This document shows, in pieces, positions 55,488 to 64,000 of a stretch of DNA of 64,000 nucleotides (the stretch's first letter is position 1; each line of letters opens with the position of its first letter). A program made the position numbers and the translations under genes. The notes beneath the pieces are model-generated. The model saw nothing but the letters and a program-made list of their open reading frames with translations, ran no database searches and had not been told where the DNA came from. The stretch is from Microvirga terrae (lineage in GTDB: Bacteria > Pseudomonadota > Alphaproteobacteria > Rhizobiales > Beijerinckiaceae), in contig NZ_CP102845.1 of the NCBI RefSeq assembly GCF_013307435.2, forward strand, positions 2,781,001 through 2,845,000, read 5' to 3'.

Positions 55488-57725
55488 ATGGCCGAAGCGC
55501 TCGACCTGTCAATCTATGTGAAGCACCAGGACGATGGCACATCCCATCTCGACCTCGCCATCGAAGGGATCGACTGCGCCGCCTGCATTGACGAGATCGA
55601 AGGCGGCGTGTGCCGGCTTCCCGGCATCGTGGATGCACGGCTGAACTACACCAACCATCGTCTCGCCGTCGAATGGCGCGTGGGGGCGCTCTCCCCGGCT
55701 CAGGTCGTAGACGAATTGGAGCGGCTCGGCTACCGGGCCCATCCCTTCCGGTCCAGGCTCGTGGAGGAGGAAGAGGACCGCCGGGCCAAATGGCTCCTGA
55801 AATGCCTTGCCGTGGCCGGCTTCGCCTCCATGAACATCATGCTGCTGGCGGTGTCGGTCTGGTCCGGCAACGTCACGGACATCACACCTGAGACCCGTGA
55901 TTTCTTCCATTGGCTGGCGGCTCTCATCGCCCTTCCGGCGGTGGCCTATGCGGGCCAGCCCTTCTTCCAGAGCGCGATGAACGCCCTGCGCAACAGCCGC
56001 ACAAACATGGACGTGCCGATCGTCATCGGCATCCTGCTGGCGCTCACCGTCTCCGTTGTCGAGACGATCAACTCCGCTGAGCACACCTATTTTGACTCGG
56101 TGGTGATGCTCCTGTTCTTTCTGCTCTGTGGCCGCTACCTCGATCAGGCCATGCGTCGAAGAACCCGCGCGGTGGCAGGCAACCTGGCATCGTTCCGGAC
56201 CGAAGTGGCTCACAGGATCGAAGACGGCGGCGAGGTCGTTCTCCTGCCGACCGCTGCCGTGAAGATCGGCGACCGGGTCCTGGTGCGTCCTGGCGAGCGC
56301 ATTGCGGTCGATGGCGTCGTCGTCGCCGGTTCGTCCGAGATCGACGAGAGCCTCGTCACCGGCGAGACCGCTCACCGCTCCGTCCGGGCCGACAGTCAGG
56401 TTTATGCGGGGAGCCTTAACTCCCATGGCACCCTGACCGTGAAGGTAACCGCCGCCGGCAAGGGCACGCTCCTCGACGAAGTCGAGCGCCTGCTGGAGAA
56501 TGCCGCGGCAGCCAAGTCCCGCTATGTGCGACTGGCCGACCGCGTCGCGAAGGTCTACGCCCCGGTCGTGCATGCGGCAGCCGCCCTCACGGCGTTGACC
56601 TGGATTGCCACCGGGGCGTCCGTTCACGACGCGCTGATCACCGCCGTCGCGGTGCTCATCATCACCTGTCCCTGCGCTCTGGCACTCGCCGTTCCGGTGG
56701 TCCAGGTGGTCGCCTCGGGAGCCCTCTTCCGCGCCGGCGTCTTCCTCAACACGGGAGATGTGTTCGAGCGGCTGGCTAAGGTCGACACCATCGTGTTCGA
56801 CAAGACCGGAACCCTGACGATGCCGGGTATGAGCATCGTCAACGCCGGCGATATCGATCCCACCGTGCTGGGAGCGGCCGGTCGTCTTGCCTTGTCGAGC
56901 CACCACCCGCTGGCGGCCACCATCGCCCGCATGGCTCAGGCCAGCCCCTATGATGGCGTGATGGAAGAACCCGGTCAGGGCGTTCGAGCCATTGTCAACG
57001 GCGAGGAGATGCGGTTGGGCCGACCGGCCTTCTGCGGGATGGATGATCTCGCGGCCCAGGTCGCCTCTACCGATCCGGCAGCGTCCGCGATTGCATTCTC
57101 CTGGGGTGGCAAGAAGGCTGTTCTGCTCGTGCGGCAGGCCCTTCGCCCGGATGCCGCCGCGGTCGTTCAAAGCCTGCGCGAATCTGGCCTCGATTGCTAT
57201 ATCCTGTCGGGCGATCGACCGGAGGCCGTCGCGCCAGTCGCCTCGGCCCTCGGGATCGAGTGGTGGCGCGGCGGCTGCAAACCCACCGACAAGATCGATG
57301 CGCTCGAGGCTTTCAAGGCCGAAGGACGTAAGGTGCTGATGGTCGGGGACGGTCTCAACGATGCGCCGGCCCTGGCCGCGTCGCACGTGTCGCTTTCGCC
57401 GATCAGCGCCGCCGATCTGACCCAGACACAGGCCGATGCCGTCTTCCTGGGCGAGATGTTGAAGCCCGTGCAGGACACCATCAACATTGCCCGGCGGGCC
57501 CACCGCCTGATGCGCCTGAATCTCGGCATTGCCCTCGTGTACAACCTGATCGCGGTTCCGCTCGCCTTTCTCGGCTACGTCACGCCGCTGGTCGCCGCTC
57601 TCGCGATGTCCGGCTCCTCGACCATCGTGACCCTTAATGCCCTCCGGGCTCGCGGGCGCATGCCGGGCGCGCCGCAGACCGAGCCGATCCCGTCGTCTCC
57701 CCGTCCGGCAGCGCAAGGAGCCTGA
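55488..57725 (+). CDS. ccoI: Copper-exporting P1B ATPase for cbb3 assembly (CcoI/FixI)
   Basis: A 745-residue P-type ATPase. An N-terminal metal site (GIDCAACIDEIE), the membrane metal motif CPC (TCPCALALAVP), phosphorylation motif DKTGTLTMPG, HP dipeptide in SSHHPLAATIA and hinge GDGLNDAPAL are all present. CcoI delivers Cu to the periplasmic side for the CuB site, rather than conferring resistance. AGGAGG lies eight bases before the ATG at 55488; a GTG just before it is the alternative. Confidence 0.95.
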   Translation: MAEALDLSIYVKHQDDGTSHLDLAIEGIDCAACIDEIEGGVCRLPGIVDARLNYTNHRLAVEWRVGALSPAQVVDELERLGYRAHPFRSRLVEEEEDRRAKWLLKCLAVAGFASMNIMLLAVSVWSGNVTDITPETRDFFHWLAALIALPAVAYAGQPFFQSAMNALRNSRTNMDVPIVIGILLALTVSVVETINSAEHTYFDSVVMLLFFLLCGRYLDQAMRRRTRAVAGNLASFRTEVAHRIEDGGEVVLLPTAAVKIGDRVLVRPGERIAVDGVVVAGSSEIDESLVTGETAHRSVRADSQVYAGSLNSHGTLTVKVTAAGKGTLLDEVERLLENAAAAKSRYVRLADRVAKVYAPVVHAAAALTALTWIATGASVHDALITAVAVLIITCPCALALAVPVVQVVASGALFRAGVFLNTGDVFERLAKVDTIVFDKTGTLTMPGMSIVNAGDIDPTVLGAAGRLALSSHHPLAATIARMAQASPYDGVMEEPGQGVRAIVNGEEMRLGRPAFCGMDDLAAQVASTDPAASAIAFSWGGKKAVLLVRQALRPDAAAVVQSLRESGLDCYILSGDRPEAVAPVASALGIEWWRGGCKPTDKIDALEAFKAEGRKVLMVGDGLNDAPALAASHVSLSPISAADLTQTQADAVFLGEMLKPVQDTINIARRAHRLMRLNLGIALVYNLIAVPLAFLGYVTPLVAALAMSGSSTIVTLNALRARGRMPGAPQTEPIPSSPRPAAQGA

Positions 57726-57728
57726 GCC

Positions 57729-57878
57729 ATGGAAGTTCTGATCTATCTCGTTCCGATGGCACTCCTGCTGGGCCTGTCCGGTCTGGCTGCCTTCATGTGG
57801 TCGCTGAAAAGTGGCCAGTATGACGATGTGCAGGGAGCCGCCGTGCGCGTCCTGTCCGACGACGATGTCCGGAAATGA
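57729..57878 (+). CDS. ccoS: cbb3 oxidase maturation small protein (CcoS/FixS)
   Basis: A 49-residue single-pass membrane protein (MEVLIYLVPMALLLGLSGLA then AFMWSLKSGQYDD), with the CcoS hallmark WSLKSGQYDD after the helix. CcoS is required for cofactor insertion. It begins three bases after ccoI and overlaps the next gene by ATGA. Confidence 0.95.
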   Translation: MEVLIYLVPMALLLGLSGLAAFMWSLKSGQYDDVQGAAVRVLSDDDVRK

Positions 57879-58990
57879 TCGTTTCAGTCCCCATGCCCCG
57901 GGCGGGACAGCTCGAATGCGTCTGTGACCCGGGCACGCTGGGTCGGACAAACGAGGGCCGCTCCGGCACGATCCCTCTGGCCGCAGGCTTCGCGTTCTCG
58001 GTTCTCGCGCAGATCCTGACACTCAGCATCCTGCCCTTGGCCGGGCTGGCCCTCGCACCAAGCCACGGCTTGGTCGCGCTTCCCTATATGGCCTTCTATA
58101 TCGGGGCGGCTCTTGCGAGCCTGCCCGCCTCGTTCCTGCTCGACTCGTTCGGCCGGCGGGCCGCCTTCTCCCTCGGAGCGAGTCTGGGTGCCGCCGGGGG
58201 CCTCGTGCTCGTCTTTGCTCTTGCGTCCATGCATTTCGGAGCCCTGGTGCTCGGCTCGTTCTGGCTTGGAATTGCTGGCGGTTTCAGCCTGTTCTATCGC
58301 CATGCCGCGGTGCCTGTCGGCGGCAAGGGAGCCGGCACCGTTTTGATCGTGTTCGGCGCAGCCACCCTGGCGGGCCTTATCGCTCCGACCCTTGCCGTTG
58401 TCGCGGAGGATCTGGCGTCTCCGCGGGTATTTGCCGGCACGGCCGCTGCGGCTGCCGTGGCCCATGTGGCGTCTCTGGTGGCGACCGCCTCTCTGCCTTA
58501 CCAAAGCCGTCGCGAGCACAAGACCGAAGCCGTCGGCACGCCAGGATGGCGCGCCTTCCTGCCGCCGACCCTGATCAGTGCGGTCGGATGGTTCATGATG
58601 ACCGCACTGATGGGTGCAACCCCAATCGCGGTCATCGGCTGCGCGCCGTCGGAAGCGGCCGTCGGGGCCGTAGCTTGGCATGTGATGGCCATGTACGCTC
58701 CGTCGTTGCTCCTGGCGTTCCTGCCCCGCCTGGCCCTCCCTGTTCATCTCTCCGTTACAGGAGGCCTGCTGCTGGCGTTCGGCGGAGCAGCATTCATGCT
58801 GTCAACGAATGCGAGCGGCTTTTCGCTCGGAGCGGCCTGCGTCGGCGGCGGATGGTCACTGGTCGTCCTTGGGACCACGCTTTGGGTCCACAGGAACGGT
58901 TCGCTCCCGCGATGGCTCCTCGGCCTGCACGACGGCGCCGCGCTCACGGGAGCAATCCTCGGAACTCTGGCGGCGAGCATCTTCGCATAG
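57875..58990 (+). CDS. Major facilitator transporter, CcoA-like copper importer candidate
   Basis: A 371-residue protein with about 12 hydrophobic segments and MFS features (LLDSFGRRAAFSLG between helices 2 and 3). It overlaps ccoS by four bases, so it belongs to the cco operon. The Rhodobacter capsulatus Cu importer CcoA, needed for cbb3 activity, depends on MxxxM and HxxxM motifs 28 residues apart. Here MTALM (Met242-Met246) and HVMAM (His269-Met273) are 27 apart at a similar position. The motif match plus location make a Cu importer likely; sequence identity to CcoA is not assessed. The N-terminal ~30 residues look poorly conserved and a later start is possible. Confidence 0.75.
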   Translation: MIVSVPMPRAGQLECVCDPGTLGRTNEGRSGTIPLAAGFAFSVLAQILTLSILPLAGLALAPSHGLVALPYMAFYIGAALASLPASFLLDSFGRRAAFSLGASLGAAGGLVLVFALASMHFGALVLGSFWLGIAGGFSLFYRHAAVPVGGKGAGTVLIVFGAATLAGLIAPTLAVVAEDLASPRVFAGTAAAAAVAHVASLVATASLPYQSRREHKTEAVGTPGWRAFLPPTLISAVGWFMMTALMGATPIAVIGCAPSEAAVGAVAWHVMAMYAPSLLLAFLPRLALPVHLSVTGGLLLAFGGAAFMLSTNASGFSLGAACVGGGWSLVVLGTTLWVHRNGSLPRWLLGLHDGAALTGAILGTLAASIFA

Positions 58991-59036
58991 CATCTGGTGC
59001 GCCCCCTTGACGGACTCCGGGTCACCGGAACGGCGA

Positions 59037-59056
59037 CCTAAGGAAAACCCCTTAGG
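59037..59056. promoter_or_regulatory. Inverted repeat upstream of fixK
   Basis: CCTAAGG-N6-CCTTAGG, 80 bases before the fixK ATG. The right half, ACCCCTTAGGTA, resembles the CCCTTAAGG-type strings near fixJ and fixL (60448, 62661, 62804). A FixJ site is the obvious candidate because FixJ commonly activates fixK. Confidence 0.45.
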
Positions 59057-59135
59057 TATCAGACCTGAATTTTTGCCGCGCCTCGGCGGCGGTACCCATG
59101 GAGCATCGTCACGTTCACGAGTTCGCGAGGGTCCG

Positions 59136-59822
59136 ATGCAGACAGCGCTCCTCAATAAGGCCACTTCTTCGACTCTTCCTCTGTTCAGCCTGGAAGTTCC
59201 GCCCCTGCGCAAGCCAGCGGAGCCCGCGGCCTCCAGCGTCGGCTCGGTCCAGTCCTTCGCCAAGGATGAGGAAATCTTCGCCGAGGGGAACCGAGCCGCT
59301 TTCGTCTACAAGGTGCTGTCCGGTGTGGTGCGCACGTCCAAGCTCCTCAGCGACGGACGGCGCCAAATTGATGCTTTTCATCTGGCAGGCGATATTTTCG
59401 GCATCGAGGCTGGCGAGGACTACCGGTTCAGCGCGGAATCTGTCGGCGACTGCATCATCGTCGCCTATCGCCGCAGCCATCTTGCCTCTATGACCGGAAG
59501 CGATGCGCAACTCGCCCGGGATATAACGATGGGAATGATGCGCTCCCTGATCCGGGCCCAGAACCACATGCTCCTGCTCGGCCGTAAATCGGCCCTGGAA
59601 AAGATTGCGTCTTTCCTACTCGATATGGCCGAGCGCACGGCCGATGAAGACGCTCTAGATCTTCCCATGTCACGCACGGATATCGCTGACCATCTCGGAT
59701 TGACCATCGAGACCGTCTCGCGGTCCTTCACGCAACTCGAGCGTCAGCGCATGATCGCGCTCCCCTCGGCTCGCCACGTGGTGCTGAGCAACAGGGCGGC
59801 GCTCGAGCGCCTGAACGCTTAG
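59136..59822 (+). CDS. fixK: CRP/FNR-family regulator FixK
   Basis: A 228-residue regulator: cyclic-nucleotide-type beta-barrel domain, long dimer helix, and helix-turn-helix with ETVSRSFTQLERQRMI. The Glu..Ser-Arg of the recognition helix reads TTGAT half-sites, present at hemN, ccoN and ccoG. There is no N-terminal cysteine cluster, which separates FixK from oxygen-sensing FNR; the one Cys is in VGDCIIVAY. Start at 59136 with GAGG before it; the longer frame is noise over the repeat. It is likely under FixJ control. Confidence 0.93.
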   Translation: MQTALLNKATSSTLPLFSLEVPPLRKPAEPAASSVGSVQSFAKDEEIFAEGNRAAFVYKVLSGVVRTSKLLSDGRRQIDAFHLAGDIFGIEAGEDYRFSAESVGDCIIVAYRRSHLASMTGSDAQLARDITMGMMRSLIRAQNHMLLLGRKSALEKIASFLLDMAERTADEDALDLPMSRTDIADHLGLTIETVSRSFTQLERQRMIALPSARHVVLSNRAALERLNA

Positions 59823-59980
59823 CTTAGGATATCGAGCGCCTCAGCTTCCTCTTCAACCAACCCGAGCTCATTCAGCTTCGCGGTTGCAAGGTCGCGAGGC
59901 CGAACGCTTTCGAGAGGAAGTCGATCCAGAACGAACAGAACAGAGTGCCGCAGGAGCACAGACGATGAGCAGGCTCGATT

Positions 59981-60349
59981 TTACGCGAGCGCTGCGTGAA
60001 TGCTGTCGAGCAACTCGCTGTCATGCAGCGGCTTTTCTAGAACGATCCGGAATCCCGATCGGGCTGCGCGACGGTTGAGATCGTCGCTGATCTGGGACGC
60101 GATGAGGATCGCCGGGCAGTCATTTCGGCGTTGCCGCAAGTGTCCGACGAGTTCGATTCCGGTCATTCCCGGCATGTTGTAATCGATCACGTAGCACCCG
60201 CCCTCCGGCAGATCCGACGCGGCCAGAAGCTCCGCGCCGCCCTTGAACAGCCGCACGGTCAGACCCTCAAGCTCCAGGGCGAACTTCAGTGAGTTTCTGA
60301 CCGCGTCGTCGTCGTCCACGACGATGACCAGCCCCGTAGGGTGAGACAT
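59981..60349 (-). CDS. Single-domain response regulator near fixLJ
   Basis: A 122-residue receiver domain without an output domain: acidic pocket VVDDDDA, phospho-Asp in YVIDYNMPGMTG, Lys in VLEKPLHD. Start at the ATG at 60349; a TTG 15 bases upstream is less likely. It follows fixJ by 110 bases on the same strand. Stand-alone receivers near FixLJ can act as phosphate sinks or feedback partners (as FixT does by other means), but this is inference. Confidence 0.88.
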   Translation of the reverse strand: MSHPTGLVIVVDDDDAVRNSLKFALELEGLTVRLFKGGAELLAASDLPEGGCYVIDYNMPGMTGIELVGHLRQRRNDCPAILIASQISDDLNRRAARSGFRIVLEKPLHDSELLDSIHAALA

Positions 60350-60447
60350 CAAACGCCTGTGCAATCATCGGTTCCGGCCAATGGGCATGACATTTGGCCA
60401 ACATGGCAAATTATGCACGAAGTGGGCTGCCGCCCTACTCAGGAATA

Positions 60448-60459
60448 TCCCTTAAGGGA
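60448..60459. promoter_or_regulatory. Perfect palindrome TCCCTTAAGGGA
   Basis: A 12-bp perfect palindrome lying immediately after the fixJ stop (60460) and 99 bases before the response-regulator ATG. From memory the FixJ-protected site before Sinorhizobium meliloti fixK contains a TTTCCCTTAAG string, so this may be a FixJ site driving the single-domain regulator. Confidence 0.45.
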
Positions 60460-61071
60460 CTATTTGGCCTCGATCAGGAGGGCTAGACGGACGAGTTCAG
60501 ACAGGCTCTTGGCCTGCATCTTGGCCATGACATTGGCCCGGTAGATCTCAACTGTCCGCGGGCTGATCCCGAGATCGTAGGCGATCACCTTGTTGGCCTT
60601 TCCGGCGACCAGACCGTCAAGCACCTGCCGCTCCCGCTCGGACAAGGCATCGAAGCGCCTCTGGATTTCGGCCAGCTGGTGTCCATGGTGGCTGCTCTTC
60701 TCCTGACGGACCAAGGCGGAACGAACCGCAGCGAGGAACACCTCGTCCCCGAACGGCTTCTCCAGGAAGTCGACCGCCCCCTCCTTCATGGCTTCGACGG
60801 CCATCGGCACATCCGCGTGGCCGGTCATGACGATGACAGGCAGGGCAACGCCGCGGGCCTTGAGCCGGCGGATCAGTTCGATTCCGTCGATCCCCGGCAT
60901 GCGGACATCCGTCACGATGCATCCCGTCTCGACGGCAGGCGCATCATCGAGAAAGGCCGAGGCCGATTCATGCAGGCGGACCGGGAGGCCCTCCGAGGCG
61001 AGCAGGAACGCCAGGGACTTCCGGACGGCCACGTCATCATCGACCACATGCACCGCAACATCACTCTGCAT
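60460..61071 (-). CDS. fixJ: Two-component response regulator FixJ
   Basis: A 203-residue regulator: receiver domain with [11 protein letters not shown], phospho-Asp in [14 protein letters not shown] near 54 and Lys in FLEKPFGDE; then a LuxR-type helix-turn-helix ([43 protein letters not shown]). All features are those of FixJ. It overlaps the end of fixL by 11 bases and is phosphorylated by FixL when oxygen is low, then activates fixK. Confidence 0.95.
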   Translation of the reverse strand: MQSDVAVHVVDDDVAVRKSLAFLLASEGLPVRLHESASAFLDDAPAVETGCIVTDVRMPGIDGIELIRRLKARGVALPVIVMTGHADVPMAVEAMKEGAVDFLEKPFGDEVFLAAVRSALVRQEKSSHHGHQLAEIQRRFDALSERERQVLDGLVAGKANKVIAYDLGISPRTVEIYRANVMAKMQAKSLSELVRLALLIEAK

Positions 61072-62572
61072 GCGACATCTCCTCCCTGCCGACCAATCTC
61101 AACGTGAATCTGAATGCCGTTCCCGTTCCTGGCGCCGATTCGGCCCAGATCTTCCCGCCATGGGCCTCCACGATCGTACGGCAGATCGACAGACCGACGC
61201 CCATTCCGTGCTTCTTGGTCGTGACGAAGGGCTGGAAGAGCTGAGCTGCGACCTCGGGCGCGAGACCCGGTCCGGTATCCTCCACGCTCAGCTCCACATG
61301 CCCGGCATCGACCGTGCGGGTGGCTACCCGGAGTTCTCGCCGCTCTGTCTCCTGCATGGCTTCGATGGCGTTTCGGATCAGGTTCAGCAGAACCTGCTGG
61401 ATCTGGATCCGGTCGGCAAGCACGAAGGGAGCGTCCGGATCGAAGTCGTAAACAACTCGAACCCCTTGTTCCTTCGCCCCCACGAGGGACAGAGCGCTTG
61501 CCTCCTCGATGAGCTTGGGCAGGTTCTCCAGATGACGTTCGCTCTCGCCCCGGGCCACGAACTCGCGCAGGTGGCGGATCACCTGCCCGGCTCTCAAGGC
61601 CTGCTCGCCCGCCTCATTGACCGCATCCCGCAGCATGGGAATCGCATCGCCCTCCATCCGCTCCAGGATTCTCCTGCAGCCCTTGAGATAGTTAGTGATC
61701 GCGGTGAGAGGCTGGTTAATTTCATGCGCTAACGTCGAGGCCATCTCTCCGAGAGCCGTGAAACGCGACATGTGAACGAGTTCGGATTGAAGTTCCTGCA
61801 GGCGCGTCTCCGTCCTTTGTCGCTCCGTCAGGTCGCGGATGAAGCCCGTGAAATAGCGGATCCCTCCCGAATGCATCTCACCGACCGCCAGTTCCATGGG
61901 AAAGGTTGAACCATCCTTGCGCTGCCCGACGACGACGCGTCCAACTCCGATGATCCTCCTTTCGCCCGTGTTGCGGTACCGCAGCATGTAGCCGTCGTGT
62001 TGCTCACGGTATGGCGGCGGCATGAGGATCTTGACGTTCTCCCCGATCACTTCGGCGGGCTCGTAGCCGAAGAGACGCACCGCAGTAGCGCTGAAGGACT
62101 GGATGCGGGCTTGTTCGTCAATGACCACCATGGCGTCTGGAACAGTCTCGAGGATCGATCGCAGATGTGCCTCCCGCGTTCTCAGCGCCTCCTCGGCGAC
62201 AACCGACGCCGTGATGTCGCGCGTGATCATCGCAATGCCGCACTCTTCGCCGTCGGAGAGCGGCGTCAACGTCGCCAGGGCCATGAAGACCGATCCATCC
62301 TTGCGTGGCCGAAGGCCCTGGCTCCTGTGACGCCCCGTTGAGCGAGCCGCAAGGATGTCGTGACGAAGCGCCTCGGAACCGTCTGCAGCACTGTACAGTA
62401 CGGACGCGGAGCGCCCGATCACCTCGTCGCGGCTCCATCCATAGATGTACTCCGCGCCGCGGCTCCAACTCTCGACCGTTCCATCGCGATCGAGCACGAC
62501 GAAAGCCGTATCGGTAACGGCGTCAACCAGAAGCTCGGCGGTTCTCTCGGGGTTGAACTGTTGATCTGACAA
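61061..62572 (-). CDS. fixL: Oxygen-sensing haem PAS histidine kinase FixL
   Basis: A 503-residue soluble kinase: first PAS (about 10-125), haem PAS (about 135-255), HisKA with phospho-His in [14 protein letters not shown], and ATPase domain ([31 protein letters not shown]). In the second PAS the haem-binding His is conserved ([10 protein letters not shown], His192), and the Arg that senses O2 is in IIGVGRVV, as in Bradyrhizobium FixL. No membrane helices, as in the Bradyrhizobium form. The start is a TTG at 62572 with GAGAGG before it. It overlaps fixJ. Confidence 0.95.
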   Translation of the reverse strand: MSDQQFNPERTAELLVDAVTDTAFVVLDRDGTVESWSRGAEYIYGWSRDEVIGRSASVLYSAADGSEALRHDILAARSTGRHRSQGLRPRKDGSVFMALATLTPLSDGEECGIAMITRDITASVVAEEALRTREAHLRSILETVPDAMVVIDEQARIQSFSATAVRLFGYEPAEVIGENVKILMPPPYREQHDGYMLRYRNTGERRIIGVGRVVVGQRKDGSTFPMELAVGEMHSGGIRYFTGFIRDLTERQRTETRLQELQSELVHMSRFTALGEMASTLAHEINQPLTAITNYLKGCRRILERMEGDAIPMLRDAVNEAGEQALRAGQVIRHLREFVARGESERHLENLPKLIEEASALSLVGAKEQGVRVVYDFDPDAPFVLADRIQIQQVLLNLIRNAIEAMQETERRELRVATRTVDAGHVELSVEDTGPGLAPEVAAQLFQPFVTTKKHGMGVGLSICRTIVEAHGGKIWAESAPGTGTAFRFTLRLVGREEMSHAE

Positions 62573-63158
62573 TATGACCTCTCTTCAGGGCCGCAGCATA
62601 ACAATTCCCAGCCGTGATCCACCAGCGGCCAATCACCACCATACACCGTGTCATGCAGTGTCCTTTAAGGTCGCACGTCCCTTGAAGTTGGACGCATCAT
62701 AACGATATTACTCTAGGGTGCCTCCTCCCTTCAGTCGCTGTTTGCGGCAGTTCCTTTGAAGAAGTCGCTTGCAAAGTGTCTGGGAGGGTTTATATGAGCG
62801 CCTCCCTTGAGGGTGTTTTGCGGAAGCGGGGCTCTTGCGGGGTTTTTCCACCAGGACGGATTTTCCAGGGTTCAGGCCGTCAGGCCTGGGGCGGGTCGTC
62901 GGGTGTACGGGCTGGGTTTGATCTGGTCTGGGCCATGAGCGGTGCGGGTTCGAAGGGTCTTCGGGCGTGGTGAGCGGCTCCTCTGGCGGTTTTTTCCGGC
63001 ATGGGCTGGGAGGTTTTGGCCTTCCGGCGGGGTTGACGCAGGCGCGGCAGCGTTTTTGCGAACGGGATGTCTTGGCCTTTACTTGAGAGAGGCTTGCGAG
63101 TGTTCCGGCAGATCTTCAGCGGCGGGTACGAAAGCTTGAAAAAACTTTCGGCGGGCGG
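62573..63158. other. Long non-coding stretch before the rRNA operon
   Basis: About 590 bases with no convincing gene. The left part (62580-62720) is AT-richer and holds CCTTTAAGG (62662-62670) and CCCTTGAAG (62680-62688) strings near the fixL start. CCCTTGAGGG lies at 62804. The part from 62810 to 63110 is strongly G+T-biased on the plus strand, with repeats of GCGGGG/GCGG followed by TTTTT (62830-62850, 62983-62995). Short open frames here have no ribosome sites. It probably contains further rrn promoters or upstream activating sequences. Confidence 0.4.
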
Positions 63159-63187
63159 TTGACAGGGGAAAGAACAGGGACTAAATC
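63159..63187 (+). promoter_or_regulatory. rRNA operon promoter
   Basis: TTGACA (63159-63164), exactly 17 bases, then TAAATC (63182-63187), a near-consensus housekeeping promoter. Transcription would start near 63194, giving a leader of about 300 bases before 16S. AT-rich GAAAGCTTGAAAAAACTTTC (63130-63149) just upstream could act as an UP element. Confidence 0.75.
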
Positions 63188-63308
63188 AGTCTCATCGGCG
63201 GCGGGGTTCGGCAACGGACTGGTCGCCTGGAGGCTTCGAGGTCTGCGCCTTCCGCGAGGGATGGCTGGACGGCTTGAGGTTCTTTTTGTGTCTCCCTGGC
63301 GAGGCACG

Positions 63309-63320
63309 TGCTCTTTGACA
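63309..63320 (+). promoter_or_regulatory. boxA antitermination site of the rrn leader
   Basis: TGCTCTTTGACA differs from the classic boxA TGCTCTTTAACA by one base. It lies in the leader between promoter and 16S, where Nus factors load to prevent early termination of rRNA transcription. Confidence 0.8.
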
Positions 63321-63496
63321 TTGTTGAGAGGGAAGAGAAGCGTAGGCGGCGGTGTCCTTGCGCCGGTCCTTTGGGGCCGGATGGAATGAACATCGACCTG
63401 ATCTATGCTTTGGTGAGTACACCGCTTCAGTGGCAACGCTGGAGATGGAGGTGCTCTGTCAATTTGCGTAGTGACATAGTCGAGATCAAATTCTTC

Positions 63497-64000
<504 letters not shown>

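Noticed and set aside
59819..59959. 46-codon ORF from a GTG after the single-domain response regulator
   Set aside because: No ribosome site and ordinary codon use; kept only as a finding, not as a gene.

Overview
The window comes from a GC-rich alphaproteobacterium of the order Hyphomicrobiales. The partial 16S rRNA gene at the right edge (from about 63497) and the FixLJ-FixK-cbb3 arrangement fit the Methylobacteriaceae/Microvirga neighbourhood; the genus is an inference, the order is fairly safe. No tRNA, insertion sequence, integrase or CRISPR array was seen.

Layout. (1) 1-8182, minus strand: a type I secretion operon (two ABC half-transporters, an HlyD-type adaptor and the first ~947 residues of a repetitive exported protein that runs off the left edge). 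(2) 8493-18145, minus: one compact unit of Rieske oxygenase, its flavin/iron-sulfur reductase, a GntR regulator, a complete branched-chain-amino-acid-type (Liv) ABC importer, a MetE-like protein and an extradiol dioxygenase; two palindromic operators precede it. (3) 18304-29543: a second, near-identical Liv binding protein, then a protocatechuate 4,5-cleavage (or gallate) regulon: ligI, two TctC-type binding proteins, ligB, an alpha/beta hydrolase-LigA fusion, a YciI-like protein, a LysR regulator, and galD-galB-galC plus an NAD-dependent dehydrogenase. Three copies of one promoter-operator element tie these operons together. (4) 29613-31821: pobA and a divergent AraC regulator. (5) 32050-43160, minus: a 13-gene operon, Liv-type binding protein-livHMGF-pcaDCHGIJFB, i.e. 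uptake plus the complete beta-ketoadipate branch, with a divergent IclR regulator. (6) 44285-48184: two small membrane ORFs, a CorA/ZntB transporter, a beta-keto acid cleavage enzyme and a vanillin-type aldehyde dehydrogenase. (7) 48398-62572: the micro-oxic respiration block: hemN, ccoNOQP, ccoGHIS, a CcoA-like copper importer, fixK, a single-domain response regulator, fixJ and fixL. (8) 62573-64000: rrn leader, promoter, boxA and the 5' part of 16S rRNA.

How it works together. Methoxylated and hydroxylated benzoates appear to be imported by ABC systems and converted by oxidation, demethylation or hydroxylation (ALDH, Rieske pair, PobA) to protocatechuate or related diols. The ring can be opened by intradiol PcaHG (leading to beta-ketoadipate, then succinyl-CoA and acetyl-CoA) or by extradiol LigAB (leading through pyrone dicarboxylate/oxalomesaconate to pyruvate and oxaloacetate). 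FixL senses oxygen, FixJ presumably drives fixK, and FixK boxes precede hemN, ccoN and ccoG.

Most notable points: the hydrolase-LigA fusion with an intact internal start, the three-copy LysR element, a candidate dehydrogenase replacing the missing LigC, the asymmetric ABC pair of the secretion system, a probable ATT start for galD, and a CcoA-like transporter carrying the known copper motifs inside the cco operon.
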